Below are positions 7,586-16,999 of a stretch of 64,000 bases of DNA, in pieces. The stretch covers positions 1-64,000 of the forward strand of contig JAFSCH010000032.1 in the NCBI GenBank assembly GCA_017436865.1, written 5' to 3'. A model generated the notes under the pieces. The model saw only the letters and a program-made list of their open reading frames with translations, had not been told where the DNA came from and made no database searches. Both the position numbers and the translations under genes were made by a program. The stretch is from Lachnospiraceae bacterium (GTDB lineage Bacteria > Bacillota > Clostridia > Lachnospirales > Lachnospiraceae). How positions within the stretch are numbered: the stretch's first letter is position 1; every line of letters begins with the position of its first letter.

Positions 7586-8113
7586 ATGATGGAAGAAAGT
7601 ATGGAAGGGCTGTTAAGTATAGCCGATGAAGAATTGGAAGATGTTCGTCAAGGGAAATATATGACATTTCAGGTTGGGACGGATTTCTTTGGTATTGAAT
7701 TAAAATATGTAAATGAAATTATTCAAATGCAGCCAGTGACACCGATTCCAGAAGTAGAGCATTTTATTAAAGGATTAATTAATCTTAGAGGAAAGATTAT
7801 TCCGGTTATTGATGTTGCAGACAGATTTTGTAAGGAGGCATTTGAATATAATGATAGAACTTGTGTGATTGTAATTGAGGTAAAAGGTATTGAAGTCGGA
7901 CTGATTATAGAAAATATTGCAGAAGTTGTGTCTATTAATGCAGAGAATATTTTGCCCCCCCCTACGGTTGGACATGGTTCGGGACAGAATAAGTTTGTGC
8001 ATGGAATCGGTAAAATAGGAGAAGAGGTAAAGCTTCTTCTTGATCCAGTGAAGCTGTTAAGTGATGATGCGCTAGACTTTATAGACAAACAGGAGGCAGA
8101 AGAGGACGAATAG
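7586..8113 (+). CDS. cheW: CheW adaptor protein
   Basis: A 175-residue SH3-like coupling protein linking chemoreceptors to kinase. It matches the family through FQVGTDFFGI, NEIIQMQPVTPIP, GLINLRGKIIPVIDV and the later ENIAEVVSI segment; a short acidic N-terminal extension precedes the domain. An uninterrupted run of eight C residues (7955-7962), coding Pro-Pro-Pro, is unusual in this AT-rich sequence. It ends about 55 bp before the histidine kinase. Confidence 0.95.
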   Translation: MMEESMEGLLSIADEELEDVRQGKYMTFQVGTDFFGIELKYVNEIIQMQPVTPIPEVEHFIKGLINLRGKIIPVIDVADRFCKEAFEYNDRTCVIVIEVKGIEVGLIIENIAEVVSINAENILPPPTVGHGSGQNKFVHGIGKIGEEVKLLLDPVKLLSDDALDFIDKQEAEEDE

Positions 8114-8167
8114 GTCTCTGGGATGGAATGACAGTAACAGGAATATAATCTGTATGCGGAGGTGCAT

Positions 8168-9628
8168 ATGACAGATGAACAGGGAAAGCTGTTATGCTAC
8201 GTGTTGGATAACAGTCAGGAAATGATTATCAGTTTTGATGAACAAGGATATGTAAATCATGCGAATGACAGAACTTGTGAATTGACAGGATATAGCTATG
8301 AGGAATTGCAAGGCATGTTTATAGGGGAACTTTATAAGGAAGTTTTTCGTGTGGTAGGTAGTGAGATAAAGCTGGTAGAAGGTTATCATAGGGAAGAACA
8401 GATAGACACTTTTATATATAGAAAGAATAAAACCTGCTTTCCGGTTAGTCTTAATGTGCTCGGACCGTTAAAGCTAAATTCGGGAAAAAAGGTTCTTTTT
8501 AGCATGGCAATCAATATGACCAGACAAAAGATAAATATGAGAAGGCTGGAAGAAACAACAGAGCAGTTACGTGCAGCAATGAAGGACAGAGATTCTTTTG
8601 TAGCTAATGTTACTCATGAGCTTCGTACACCGGTAAATGGAATAAAGGGACATACAGAGATAATGCTTGAGGATGAGACAGATTCTCAAAAAAGGAATTA
8701 TCTCAAAATGATTCTTGATTGCTGTAGTACGATGGAGGGAATTATTAATAATATTCTTGATTTCTCAAAATTGGAAGCAGGACGGTTTCAAATTGAAGAA
8801 CATGCATTTTCATTTCATGAATTTTTGGAGAAGCGACAGGAGCAGTTTGGGGCATTTGCACTGCGGAAGGGACTGCGATTTGTGATGAATGTAGCACCTG
8901 ATATTCCACAGACGTTAATTGGAGATGAACTGAGACTGACACAGATTTTGAATAATTTGGTTTCAAATGCGGTAAAGTTTACTTCGCAGGGATATGTGGG
9001 TATAGAAGTAATGAAAAATATGCAGATAGGAAACGAGATAGAGCTGTTTTTTATGGTGGTAGATACAGGAATTGGACTGGCGCCAGAGGATAAAGAGAAG
9101 TTGTTTACCAGCTTTTCACAAGCGGATGCATCGATTACCAGGAAGTATGGAGGGACTGGACTGGGGCTTGCTATTACCAAGGAGCTTGTCCAAATGATGG
9201 GTGGAAGCATTCATGCGGAGGGAGAACGTGGAAAAGGTTCCAATTTTTCGTTTACAATAAGAATGAAAACCGAGGAAGAAGTACAGGAACCGAGTCCGGA
9301 GGTATTAAATTGGAATCCGGCACAGATGTTTTCACAACTTGAGAAGGAACAGGATTTAATGAATGAGTTTGGAAGTGAGATAAATGCTCGTGAAATACAG
9401 GGGAATTTTGAAAAACTGAATCTTAGTATGGATTTAGGTAACTGGCAGAAGGCAGAAGGGTATATGGATGCTTTGAAACAGCTGACACAGGGTGGATCTA
9501 AGAAATTGCAAAAGACAGCCTTTCGTTTGGGAATGGCTGTTCGAAAAGCAGATTACGAAAAAGCGAAAGAAGCAGAAAAGAATGTAATTGATGTTTTAAG
9601 ACAGGACTGGAAAGAATTAAATTCGTAA
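8168..9628 (+). CDS. Soluble PAS-domain sensor histidine kinase with HPt-like tail
   Basis: A 486-residue kinase with no membrane segment. Order: PAS domain (about 8-120), HisKA with phosphoacceptor His150 in THELRTP, HATPase with the N box NNLVSNAVKF, G1 box DTGIGL and G2 box GGTGLGLAI, then a tail of about 105 residues. The tail is helical and resembles an HPt domain (ALKQ, AFRLGMAV, then Ala/Glu heptads), but the expected His is absent. The start is 8168, with GGAGG at 8158-8162; a GTG overlapping that site is rejected. It could phosphorylate the neighbouring receiver or the HD-GYP regulator, taking the place of CheA, which is absent. Confidence 0.93.
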   Translation: MTDEQGKLLCYVLDNSQEMIISFDEQGYVNHANDRTCELTGYSYEELQGMFIGELYKEVFRVVGSEIKLVEGYHREEQIDTFIYRKNKTCFPVSLNVLGPLKLNSGKKVLFSMAINMTRQKINMRRLEETTEQLRAAMKDRDSFVANVTHELRTPVNGIKGHTEIMLEDETDSQKRNYLKMILDCCSTMEGIINNILDFSKLEAGRFQIEEHAFSFHEFLEKRQEQFGAFALRKGLRFVMNVAPDIPQTLIGDELRLTQILNNLVSNAVKFTSQGYVGIEVMKNMQIGNEIELFFMVVDTGIGLAPEDKEKLFTSFSQADASITRKYGGTGLGLAITKELVQMMGGSIHAEGERGKGSNFSFTIRMKTEEEVQEPSPEVLNWNPAQMFSQLEKEQDLMNEFGSEINAREIQGNFEKLNLSMDLGNWQKAEGYMDALKQLTQGGSKKLQKTAFRLGMAVRKADYEKAKEAEKNVIDVLRQDWKELNS

Positions 9629-9671
9629 TTACATAATAATTACAAATAATTTTCAAAATTGGGTGAAGATT

Positions 9672-10766
9672 ATGGAGTTTGAAAAGAAAAAAGAGGTAAA
9701 AATACTTGTTGTGGATGACGTGGAAGTAAATGTTATTATTTTGGAAGAAATTATTCAGAATATGGGATATGAACCGTTGGCGGCAACAAGCGTGAAAGAA
9801 GCATTGGAGTTGATGCAGAATGAAAAAATCTTGCCACAGATTATTCTGACAGATATATCCATGCCGGATATTGATGGATATGAATTTTGTACAATATTAA
9901 AAAGAGATCCATATACAAAGGATATTCCGGTTATTTTTATTTCGGCAATGGATTCTACGGCAGATAGGACCAAGGGATTTGAACTGGGGGCGGTGGATTA
10001 TATTGCCAAACCATTTGAGCGGGCAGAAGTGGAGATGCGAATTGATACTCACTTAAAGCTTTATACATTACAGCGTGAGTTAGAGGAAAATAATAAAAGA
10101 TTAAGTCTTGTAGTTACCAAACAGATGGAAAAACTGCGTATTGAGCAGAAAAACATTATGCTCGCACTTGCAAGGCTTATTGAGAATAAAGAATGTGTAT
10201 CAGGCAATCATCATTCAAATATTGCACATAATAGCAGGATTTTAGCACAGGCGATGCAGATGGCTCCAATGCATGAGCATTTGATGACAGAGAATTTTAT
10301 TGATACCATTGAATCAGCAGCGGGATTGCATGATATTGGTAAGATTATGATTCCAGACTCTATTATATTAAAAAAAGGTCCGCTGACAGAAGAAGAAAGT
10401 GCAATAATGAAAACACATTCTGAACTTGGCGCACAGACTTTAATGGACATTTATCAGGGAATGGAGCGAAACGAGTTCATAGATATGGCGATTGAAATTG
10501 CATATCATCACCATGAAAATTGGGATGGAACAGGATATCCAAAGCAGCTAACCGGTCTTGATATTCCATTGTCTGCAAGAATTGTAAGAGTAGCTGATGT
10601 GTTTGAGTCTATGCTCAGTGAGCGTGCCTATCGTAAGGCTTATCCTTTGGAAGAAGTGTTACGGTTTATTGAAAATGGTGCAGGCGTTGTTTTTGATCCC
10701 GAAATCGTAAATATCTTTTTGAAAATTTATCGAAATTTTAGAGTTGGATGCGATTGCTGTAAGTAA
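9672..10766 (+). CDS. Response regulator with HD-GYP domain (probable cyclic-di-GMP phosphodiesterase)
   Basis: A 364-residue protein. The receiver (about 8-130) has the acidic pair D15/D16, phosphoacceptor D61 in LTDISMPDIDG and Lys in IAKPF. A coiled linker leads to an HD-GYP domain with HDIGK and the signature HHHENWDGTGYP, followed by the SARIVRVADVFE helix. HD-GYP proteins with complete motifs usually hydrolyse cyclic-di-GMP. The start is ATG 9672; GTG 9663 is the alternative, and the ribosome site (GGGTGA) is weak. It closes the sensory operon and gives it a second-messenger output. Confidence 0.95.
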   Translation: MEFEKKKEVKILVVDDVEVNVIILEEIIQNMGYEPLAATSVKEALELMQNEKILPQIILTDISMPDIDGYEFCTILKRDPYTKDIPVIFISAMDSTADRTKGFELGAVDYIAKPFERAEVEMRIDTHLKLYTLQRELEENNKRLSLVVTKQMEKLRIEQKNIMLALARLIENKECVSGNHHSNIAHNSRILAQAMQMAPMHEHLMTENFIDTIESAAGLHDIGKIMIPDSIILKKGPLTEEESAIMKTHSELGAQTLMDIYQGMERNEFIDMAIEIAYHHHENWDGTGYPKQLTGLDIPLSARIVRVADVFESMLSERAYRKAYPLEEVLRFIENGAGVVFDPEIVNIFLKIYRNFRVGCDCCK

Positions 10767-10776
10767 AAATATACCA

Positions 10777-10806
10777 GTTATAAAAAAAATATCTCCGCTA
10801 ATACTA
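10777..10806 (+). promoter_or_regulatory. Candidate sigma-G-type promoter of SASP gene
   Basis: GTTATA (10777-10782) and AATACTA (10800-10806), spaced 17 bp, resemble the forespore sigma-G consensus (TGxATA, CATxxTA). Downstream at 10812-10838 a 9-bp hairpin (AAGATAAGC) would form the mRNA 5' end. Confidence 0.45.
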
Positions 10807-10882
10807 GGATTAAGATAAGCGAACAAAAAGCTTATCTTTGAAAATAGATTAGTAAAAACAAAAAAATCGGAGGTATAAGATT

Positions 10883-11080
10883 ATGGCACAGAGATCAAAC
10901 AGAGTAGAAGTTCCTGAAGCAAAGGCAGCAATGGATCGTTTTAAAACAGAGGTAGCATCTGAGTTAGGTGTTAACTTAAAGGAAGGTTATAATGGAGACT
11001 TAACATCTCGTGAAGCAGGTTCAATCGGTGGTGAGATGGTAAGAAGAATGATTAAGAGCTACGAAGAAGGTCTTCGTTAG
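10883..11080 (+). CDS. Alpha/beta-type small acid-soluble spore protein
   Basis: A 65-residue DNA-binding protein that coats and protects forespore DNA and is cleaved by the GPR protease on germination. The GPR recognition site appears as TEVASELGV, and the second conserved region as LTSREAGSIGGEMVRRMI. Length is typical. CGGAGG is 8 bp upstream of the ATG. It is monocistronic, with a sigma-G-like promoter and a strong terminator. Its presence marks the host as an endospore former by descent. Confidence 0.97.
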   Translation: MAQRSNRVEVPEAKAAMDRFKTEVASELGVNLKEGYNGDLTSREAGSIGGEMVRRMIKSYEEGLR

Positions 11081-11095
11081 TAATTAAGAGAGAAG

Positions 11096-11124
11096 GGATG
11101 CCTTGAAAAAGGCATCCTTTTTTT
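11096..11124 (+). terminator. Intrinsic terminator of SASP gene
   Basis: Stem 11096-11103/11110-11117 (GGATGCCT with AGGCATCC) is followed by seven T residues. Confidence 0.92.
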
Positions 11125-11133
11125 AGATTTCTC

Positions 11134-11162
11134 TTTATTTTTAAAAGGCATTATGCTATAAT
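11134..11162 (+). promoter_or_regulatory. Probable promoter of the tig-clpPX-lon region
   Basis: An extended -10 (TG one base before TATAAT at 11157-11162) has a weak -35 (TTTATT) 17 bp upstream. It is about 110 bp before the trigger factor start. Confidence 0.5.
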
Positions 11163-11278
11163 TTTACAATGACTGTGAATATGGGTACGATTAGACAAAT
11201 CTAGTTGTGGTTCATTTTATATAACAATGATTGCTGTCACAGAAATACGTAGAGAATTCTCAAGGAGGAAATGAGACA

Positions 11279-12568
11279 ATGAGTTTACAGGTTGAAAAGT
11301 TAGAAGGAAATATGGCGAAGCTTACTATAGAAGCATCTGCAGAAGATTTTGAAAAAGCATTAGATACAGCTTATCAGAAGAATAAAGGAAAGATTGCACT
11401 TCCAGGATTCCGTAAGGGTAAGGCGCCACGAGCTATGATTGAGAAGATGTATGGTAAGGAAGTATTTTATGAGGATGCAGCAAATGCATTAATTCCTTCT
11501 GCATACGCAAAGGCTGTTGACGAGTGTGAGGAAGAAATCGTTTCTCAACCAACAATTGATGTTGTTCAGGCAGAAGCAGGAAAGCCATTTATTTTTACAG
11601 CAGAAGTTGCACTTAAGCCAGAAGTAACTCTTGGAAAATACAAGGGTGTAGAGGTAGAAGCAATTGACGTTACTGTAACAGACGAGGATGTTAATGCTGC
11701 AATCGATAGAGAAAGAGAGAACAATGCAAGAACAGTAACGGTAGAAGACAGAGCAGTTCAGGAGAAGGACGTTGTAACTCTTGATTTCGAAGGCTTTGTT
11801 GATGGTGTAGCATTCGAAGGTGGTAAGGGTGAGAACTATCCATTAACAATTGGTTCTAAGACATTTATTCCTGGATTTGAAGACCAGTTAGTTGGTGCAG
11901 AGCTTAATAAAGAAGTAGAAGTAAATGTAACATTCCCAGAAGATTATCAGGCAGAAGAACTTGCAGGAAAGGCAGCAGTATTCAAGTGTACTGTAAAGGA
12001 AATCAAAGAGAAGCAGCTTCCAGAGTTAGATGACGAGTTCGCAAGCGAAGTTTCAGAATTTGAAACTCTTGCTGAGTACAAGGAAGATGTAAAGAAGAAC
12101 CTTGCAGAAAAGAAGGAAGCAGATGCTAAGAATGAGAAGGAGCAGAAGGTTATCGAAGCAATCATCGCAGATGCTAAGATGGATATTCCGGAAGCTATGG
12201 TTGTTTCACAGCAGAGACAGATGGCTGAAGATTTTGCTCAGAGACTTCAGATGCAGGGACTTTCTATTGAACAGTACTTCCAGTTCACAGGTCTTACAGG
12301 AGAGACATTCTTAGCTCAGATGAAGCCACAGGCTGAGAACAGGATCAAGACAAGACTTGTATTAGAGGCAGTAGCTGCAGCTGAGAACATGGTAGTATCA
12401 GAAGAAGAGTACAAGAATGAGCTTAAGAAGATGGCAGAAGCTTACCAGATGGAAGTAGAAAAGATGGAAGAAATGATCGGTTCTTACGAAGAAAAGGGAA
12501 TTAAGTCTGACATCTCTATTAGAAAAGCTGTTGATTTTGTAGTTGCAGAAGCAAAAGAAAAGAAATAA
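11279..12568 (+). CDS. tig: Trigger factor (ribosome-associated chaperone and prolyl isomerase)
   Basis: A 429-residue chaperone that meets nascent chains at the ribosome exit. The N-terminal ribosome-binding domain contains the signature FRKGKAPR (about 42-49); an FKBP-type isomerase domain follows (about 150-245, VVTLDFEGFVDG to VKEIKEKQLPELDDEF split by the flap), then the helical SurA-like C-terminal domain. The start is 11279, set by AAGGAGGAA at 11262-11270; an upstream in-frame ATG has no site. It is first in the conserved order tig-clpP-clpX-lon. Confidence 0.97.
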   Translation: MSLQVEKLEGNMAKLTIEASAEDFEKALDTAYQKNKGKIALPGFRKGKAPRAMIEKMYGKEVFYEDAANALIPSAYAKAVDECEEEIVSQPTIDVVQAEAGKPFIFTAEVALKPEVTLGKYKGVEVEAIDVTVTDEDVNAAIDRERENNARTVTVEDRAVQEKDVVTLDFEGFVDGVAFEGGKGENYPLTIGSKTFIPGFEDQLVGAELNKEVEVNVTFPEDYQAEELAGKAAVFKCTVKEIKEKQLPELDDEFASEVSEFETLAEYKEDVKKNLAEKKEADAKNEKEQKVIEAIIADAKMDIPEAMVVSQQRQMAEDFAQRLQMQGLSIEQYFQFTGLTGETFLAQMKPQAENRIKTRLVLEAVAAAENMVVSEEEYKNELKKMAEAYQMEVEKMEEMIGSYEEKGIKSDISIRKAVDFVVAEAKEKK

Positions 12569-12616
12569 AATATATATTAGAATAAAAAAATAATATGAAA
12601 TATGGAGGTTAGTTGT

Positions 12617-13216
12617 ATGAGTTTAGTGCCTTATGTCATTGAGCAAACAAGTAGAGGCGAGCGCTCCTACGATATTTACTCGAGATTATTAAAAGAACGT
12701 ATTATTTTCCTTGGAGAAGAAGTAAACGAGACAACAGCAAGCCTCGTTGTTGCACAGTTGTTGTTTTTGGAAGCAGAAGAACCGGATAAGGATATTCAGT
12801 TATATATCAACAGTCCTGGTGGTTCTGTAACAGCTGGTATGGCAATTTATGATACGATGCAGTACATTAAGTGTGATGTATCTACCATTTGTATTGGTAT
12901 GGCTGCCAGTATGGGAGCGTTCCTTCTTGCAGGCGGTGCAAAGGGTAAGAGATTTGCTCTTCCAAACGCAGAGATTATGATTCATCAGCCACTTGGTGGT
13001 GCACAGGGACAGGCAACTGAGATTGAGATTGCTGCAAAGCATATCTTAAAGACAAAAGAAAAACTCAACCGAATGTTAGCAGAGAACTGTGGTCAGCCTT
13101 ACGATGTAGTAGCAGCTGATACAGAACGTGATAACTGGAAGTCAGCACAAGAAGCAATGGAATATGGTCTTATTGATCAGGTAATTGCATATAAATCTGA
13201 CAAGAAGGATGAGTAA
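12617..13216 (+). CDS. clpP: ATP-dependent Clp protease proteolytic subunit
   Basis: A 199-residue serine peptidase forming the double-heptamer chamber of the Clp protease. The catalytic triad is Ser98 (GMAASMG), His123 (MIHQPLGG) and Asp172 (ERDNW). The N-terminal axial-loop segment ([18 protein letters not shown]) is typical. The start is 12617, with GGAGG at 12604-12608. No CtsR heptads or CIRCE were seen in the 48-bp gap before it. clpX follows after about 70 bp. Confidence 0.97.
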   Translation: MSLVPYVIEQTSRGERSYDIYSRLLKERIIFLGEEVNETTASLVVAQLLFLEAEEPDKDIQLYINSPGGSVTAGMAIYDTMQYIKCDVSTICIGMAASMGAFLLAGGAKGKRFALPNAEIMIHQPLGGAQGQATEIEIAAKHILKTKEKLNRMLAENCGQPYDVVAADTERDNWKSAQEAMEYGLIDQVIAYKSDKKDE

Positions 13217-13286
13217 TTGTTTCGGTAAAAAATAGTAAAAAGGGAGTAACTATTTACTTTGGATAGTTATAATAGGGAGAAATGGA

Positions 13287-14555
13287 ATGGCTGGAAAAGG
13301 CACTGATGGAAAGGTAAGATGCTCTTTCTGTAATAAGACTCAGGATCAGGTCAGAAAGCTGATTGCAGGTCCCGCAGGTGTATATATCTGTGACGAATGT
13401 GTTGATATCTGTGCAGATATCATAGAGGAAGAATACGATGATGAGCCTATCGGCAGTGATATCGATATTAACCTCTTAAAACCGGTTGAAATCAAGGGAT
13501 TCCTTGATGACTATGTAATCGGTCAGGAGGAAGCAAAAAAGGTTTTATCTGTTGCTGTATATAATCACTATAAGCGTGTAATGGCACAGAAAGATCTTGA
13601 TGTAGAGTTACAAAAGAGTAATATTATCATGATTGGACCAACAGGTTCTGGTAAGACTTATCTAGCTCAGACACTTGCTAAAATTATCAATGTACCATTT
13701 GCAATTGCAGATGCTACAACCTTGACAGAGGCAGGTTATGTTGGTGAAGACGTTGAGAACATATTATTGAAACTGATTCAGTCAGCAGACTATGATATAG
13801 AACGTGCCCAGTATGGTATTATCTATATTGATGAGATTGATAAGATTACCAAAAAGAGTGAAAATGTTTCTATTACAAGAGATGTATCAGGGGAAGGCGT
13901 ACAACAGGCATTGTTAAAGATTGTCGAAGGTACGGTTGCAAGCGTACCACCACAGGGTGGTAGAAAACATCCTCATCAGGAATTAATTCAGATTGATACT
14001 ACTAATATTTTATTTATTTGTGGTGGCGCATTTGAAGGTCTTGATAAGATTGTAGAAGCAAGATTAGATCGTAAATCGATTGGATTTAATAAAGAAATAG
14101 CTGCAAAGACAGATAAGGATATCGGGGCAGTTCTGAAGGAGGTAACGCCTCAGGACTTGACCAGATATGGTCTGATTCCGGAGTTTGTTGGTCGTGTACC
14201 AATTAACGTTTCCTTGGAAGGTCTAGATTGTGATGCATTGGTTCGTATTATGAAGGAGCCAAAGAATGCATTGATTAAGCAGTATCAGAAGCTGTTTGAA
14301 TTGGATGACGTTAAGCTGAGCTTTGAGCCGGAAGCAATTGAAGCGATTGCAGAGCAGGCTTTGGAGCGTAAGACAGGGGCGAGAGGACTCAGGTCCATTA
14401 TGGAGAAGATTATGATGGATGTCATGTATGAGATTCCTTCCGATGAGACCATTGAAAGTTGCGTTATAACAAAGGAAGCAGTAGAAGGAACAAGTCAGCC
14501 TTTCGTTGTACATCGTGAAGCATTGATTGCAGAACGTGAGAAAAAGGCGAGATAA
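13287..14555 (+). CDS. clpX: ATP-dependent Clp protease ATP-binding subunit ClpX
   Basis: A 422-residue AAA+ unfoldase that feeds substrates to ClpP. The N-terminal zinc-binding domain has C12, C15, C35 and C38; the AAA+ module has Walker A GPTGSGKT (about 117-124), Walker [11 protein letters not shown], the RKHP pore loop region and the GARGLRS sensor 2. The length is standard. A short hairpin (13247-13253/13263-13269) lies just upstream of the gene, and GGGAGAAATGG precedes the start. Confidence 0.98.
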   Translation: MAGKGTDGKVRCSFCNKTQDQVRKLIAGPAGVYICDECVDICADIIEEEYDDEPIGSDIDINLLKPVEIKGFLDDYVIGQEEAKKVLSVAVYNHYKRVMAQKDLDVELQKSNIIMIGPTGSGKTYLAQTLAKIINVPFAIADATTLTEAGYVGEDVENILLKLIQSADYDIERAQYGIIYIDEIDKITKKSENVSITRDVSGEGVQQALLKIVEGTVASVPPQGGRKHPHQELIQIDTTNILFICGGAFEGLDKIVEARLDRKSIGFNKEIAAKTDKDIGAVLKEVTPQDLTRYGLIPEFVGRVPINVSLEGLDCDALVRIMKEPKNALIKQYQKLFELDDVKLSFEPEAIEAIAEQALERKTGARGLRSIMEKIMMDVMYEIPSDETIESCVITKEAVEGTSQPFVVHREALIAEREKKAR

Positions 14556-14575
14556 ACAGAAATATTTTATTTGAG

Positions 14576-14607
14576 ACGCCGCCTTGAAAAGGGCGGCGTT
14601 AATCTTT
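14576..14607 (+). terminator. Hairpin after clpX, possible weak terminator
   Basis: An 8-bp GC-rich stem (ACGCCGCC 14576-14583 with GGCGGCGT 14592-14599) is followed only by TAATCTTT, so termination may be partial and lon partly read through. Confidence 0.6.
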
Positions 14608-14624
14608 AAAGGCGTGGATTAAGA

Positions 14625-16997
14625 ATGAGCGAAATAACAGAAAAAAAATATACTATGCCTATGGTGGCGTTAAGAGGGCTAACAGTACTGCCCGATATGA
14701 TTATTCATTTTGACCTGAGTCGAGAAATGTCAATTAAGGCAGTGGAGCAGGCATTGAATGAAGGACAGAAGGTATTTCTGGTTGCGCAGAAAAATCCGGG
14801 AGAGGATATGCCAACGCAGGAAGCCTTATATGAGATAGGGACGGTTGCGCTGATTAAGCAGGTTACAAAAATGCCGAATCAAATTAGCCGTGTTATGGTA
14901 GAAGGTTGGAAAAAGGCCAGATTAATAGAAATAGATGAGCAGGAAGACGCATATATGCGAGCAACTGTAGAAGAGATAGAGATTGCACAGGAGGAATTAG
15001 AGCCGCACGAGGAAGAGGCTTTAATTCGTTCCCTCAAGGAAGTATTTGCTACCTATGTTAAATTCTTCCCAAAGGTTGGAAAGAGTCTTGGACGTTATTT
15101 TAATGAAAAGAATCGTTTGGCGTTTTTGATAAATCAAGTAGCAATCAATACCCCATTTTCCTATGAACAAAAACAAAGTCTGTTAGAGGTTACAGACCTT
15201 AGAGAACAGGCAACGGTTCTGATTACTATGCTTATGAATGAGGCACAGGTTGTATCGATTCGTGCACAGTTAGCAGAAAAAGTAAAGGAAAAGATTGATA
15301 AGCACCAAAGAGAATATGTCCTGCGAGAGCAAATGTCAGTAGTTAGACAGGAATTAGGAGATAAGGATCCATATTCTGATATAGAGCAGTTTGAACAGGC
15401 TTTAGAGAAGCTAAAGGCAGATAAAGAGGTTAAAGACAAGATTCGAAAACAAATTGCAAGGTTTAAGAATGTTATGGGAGCAAGTTCTGAAGGAGCTGTA
15501 GAGCGAACCTATATTGAAACATTGCTGGAAATGCCTTGGAATAAGGGGTCGAAGGATATGCTTGATATGCACAAGGCTGAGATGATTCTGGATCGAGACC
15601 ATTATGGAATGGAAAAGGTAAAGGAGCGTATTCTAGAATATCTTGCTGTTAGAAGTCTGACAAGCAATGGCGATGCACCAATCGTATGTTTGGTAGGACC
15701 TCCTGGAACAGGTAAGACATCGATTGCAAGGTCGATTGCGGAGTCATTAAATCGAAAATATGTGAGAATCTGTCTTGGTGGTGTCAGAGATGAAGCCGAA
15801 ATAAGAGGACATAGAAGAACATATATTGGTGCTATGCCTGGAAGAATTGCAAATGGTATCAAAGAAGCAGGCGTATGCAATCCACTTATGCTGTTAGATG
15901 AGATTGACAAGGTGAGTAGTGACCATAAGGGAGATACCTCATCGGCATTGTTAGAGGTATTAGATCCGGAACAGAACTGTCATTTCAGAGATCATTATAT
16001 TGAGATACCGTTAGACTTATCTAAGGTATTATTTATCGCAACGGCAAACGATGCAAGTAGTATTCCAAGACCGCTTCTTGATCGAATGGATATTATTGAG
16101 GTGGGTAGCTATACAGCGAATGAGAAGTTCCATATTGCAAAGAATCATCTGGTTTCAAAGCAGTTTGAAAAAAATGGAATTAAGCAAGAGCAGCTGACGA
16201 TAAGCGATGGGGCATTAAGAAATGTGATTGCCTATTATACAAAAGAAGCCGGAGTACGTGGCTTAGAGCGTCAGATTGGCAAACTTTGTAGAAAAGCGGC
16301 AAGACAGCTTGTGGAGAATAAGGATAAAAAACTTAAAGTAAGCAGTCAGAATCTAGAGAAGTATCTTGGAAAACCAAAGGTCCGTAAAGATAAAGCTAAT
16401 GAAAAGGATGATATAGGTATTGTTCGTGGACTTGCGTGGACTAGTGTTGGAGGAGATACGCTTCAGATAGAAGTAAATGTTATGCCGGGAGAAGGAAAGA
16501 TTGAGCTGACAGGCAAGCTAGGAGACGTTATGAAGGAGTCAGCAAGGACTGGGCTAAGCTATATTCGTTCGATTGCTTCAGAATACAATATTGACGCAAC
16601 GTATTTTAAAGAGCATGATTTTCATATTCATATTCCAGAGGGAGCAGTACCAAAAGATGGACCATCAGCAGGAATTACAATGGCAACGGCTGTCTTTTCA
16701 GCAATCACTGAGATACCCGTAAGATGTAAGGTAGCAATGACAGGTGAGATTACACTTCGAGGAAGAGTGCTTCCAATTGGTGGATTAAAAGAGAAAATGC
16801 TTGCTGCTAAGATGGCAGGTATAGAAACAATTCTTGTACCTTTTGAAAATGAATGTGATGTGGATGAAATTTCAAAGGAAATCAAAGCAGGTTTAGAGAT
16901 CTGTTATATGCATACCATGGATGAAGTGCTGGAGAAAGCGTTAGTATCCATGCCGATACAGGTAAGAAAGAACGCTGGAAAGAGGAAAGTGAGGTAA
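14625..16997 (+). CDS. lon: ATP-dependent Lon protease
   Basis: A 790-residue fusion of substrate-binding LON domain (about 10-200), coiled middle region, AAA+ ATPase with Walker A GPPGTGKT (358-365) and LMLLDEIDK, and C-terminal serine peptidase with the Ser-Lys dyad S681 (KDGPSAGI) and K724 (GLKEKMLA). It degrades damaged and regulatory proteins in the cytoplasm. GGCGTGG-like sequence precedes the ATG. engB begins 2 bp after its stop, so the two are translationally close. Confidence 0.98.
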   Translation: MSEITEKKYTMPMVALRGLTVLPDMIIHFDLSREMSIKAVEQALNEGQKVFLVAQKNPGEDMPTQEALYEIGTVALIKQVTKMPNQISRVMVEGWKKARLIEIDEQEDAYMRATVEEIEIAQEELEPHEEEALIRSLKEVFATYVKFFPKVGKSLGRYFNEKNRLAFLINQVAINTPFSYEQKQSLLEVTDLREQATVLITMLMNEAQVVSIRAQLAEKVKEKIDKHQREYVLREQMSVVRQELGDKDPYSDIEQFEQALEKLKADKEVKDKIRKQIARFKNVMGASSEGAVERTYIETLLEMPWNKGSKDMLDMHKAEMILDRDHYGMEKVKERILEYLAVRSLTSNGDAPIVCLVGPPGTGKTSIARSIAESLNRKYVRICLGGVRDEAEIRGHRRTYIGAMPGRIANGIKEAGVCNPLMLLDEIDKVSSDHKGDTSSALLEVLDPEQNCHFRDHYIEIPLDLSKVLFIATANDASSIPRPLLDRMDIIEVGSYTANEKFHIAKNHLVSKQFEKNGIKQEQLTISDGALRNVIAYYTKEAGVRGLERQIGKLCRKAARQLVENKDKKLKVSSQNLEKYLGKPKVRKDKANEKDDIGIVRGLAWTSVGGDTLQIEVNVMPGEGKIELTGKLGDVMKESARTGLSYIRSIASEYNIDATYFKEHDFHIHIPEGAVPKDGPSAGITMATAVFSAITEIPVRCKVAMTGEITLRGRVLPIGGLKEKMLAAKMAGIETILVPFENECDVDEISKEIKAGLEICYMHTMDEVLEKALVSMPIQVRKNAGKRKVR

Positions 16998-16999
16998 CT

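Noticed and set aside
12569..12616. CtsR or CIRCE site before clpP
   Set aside because: The gap is AT-rich without GGTCAAA heptads or TTAGCACTC.
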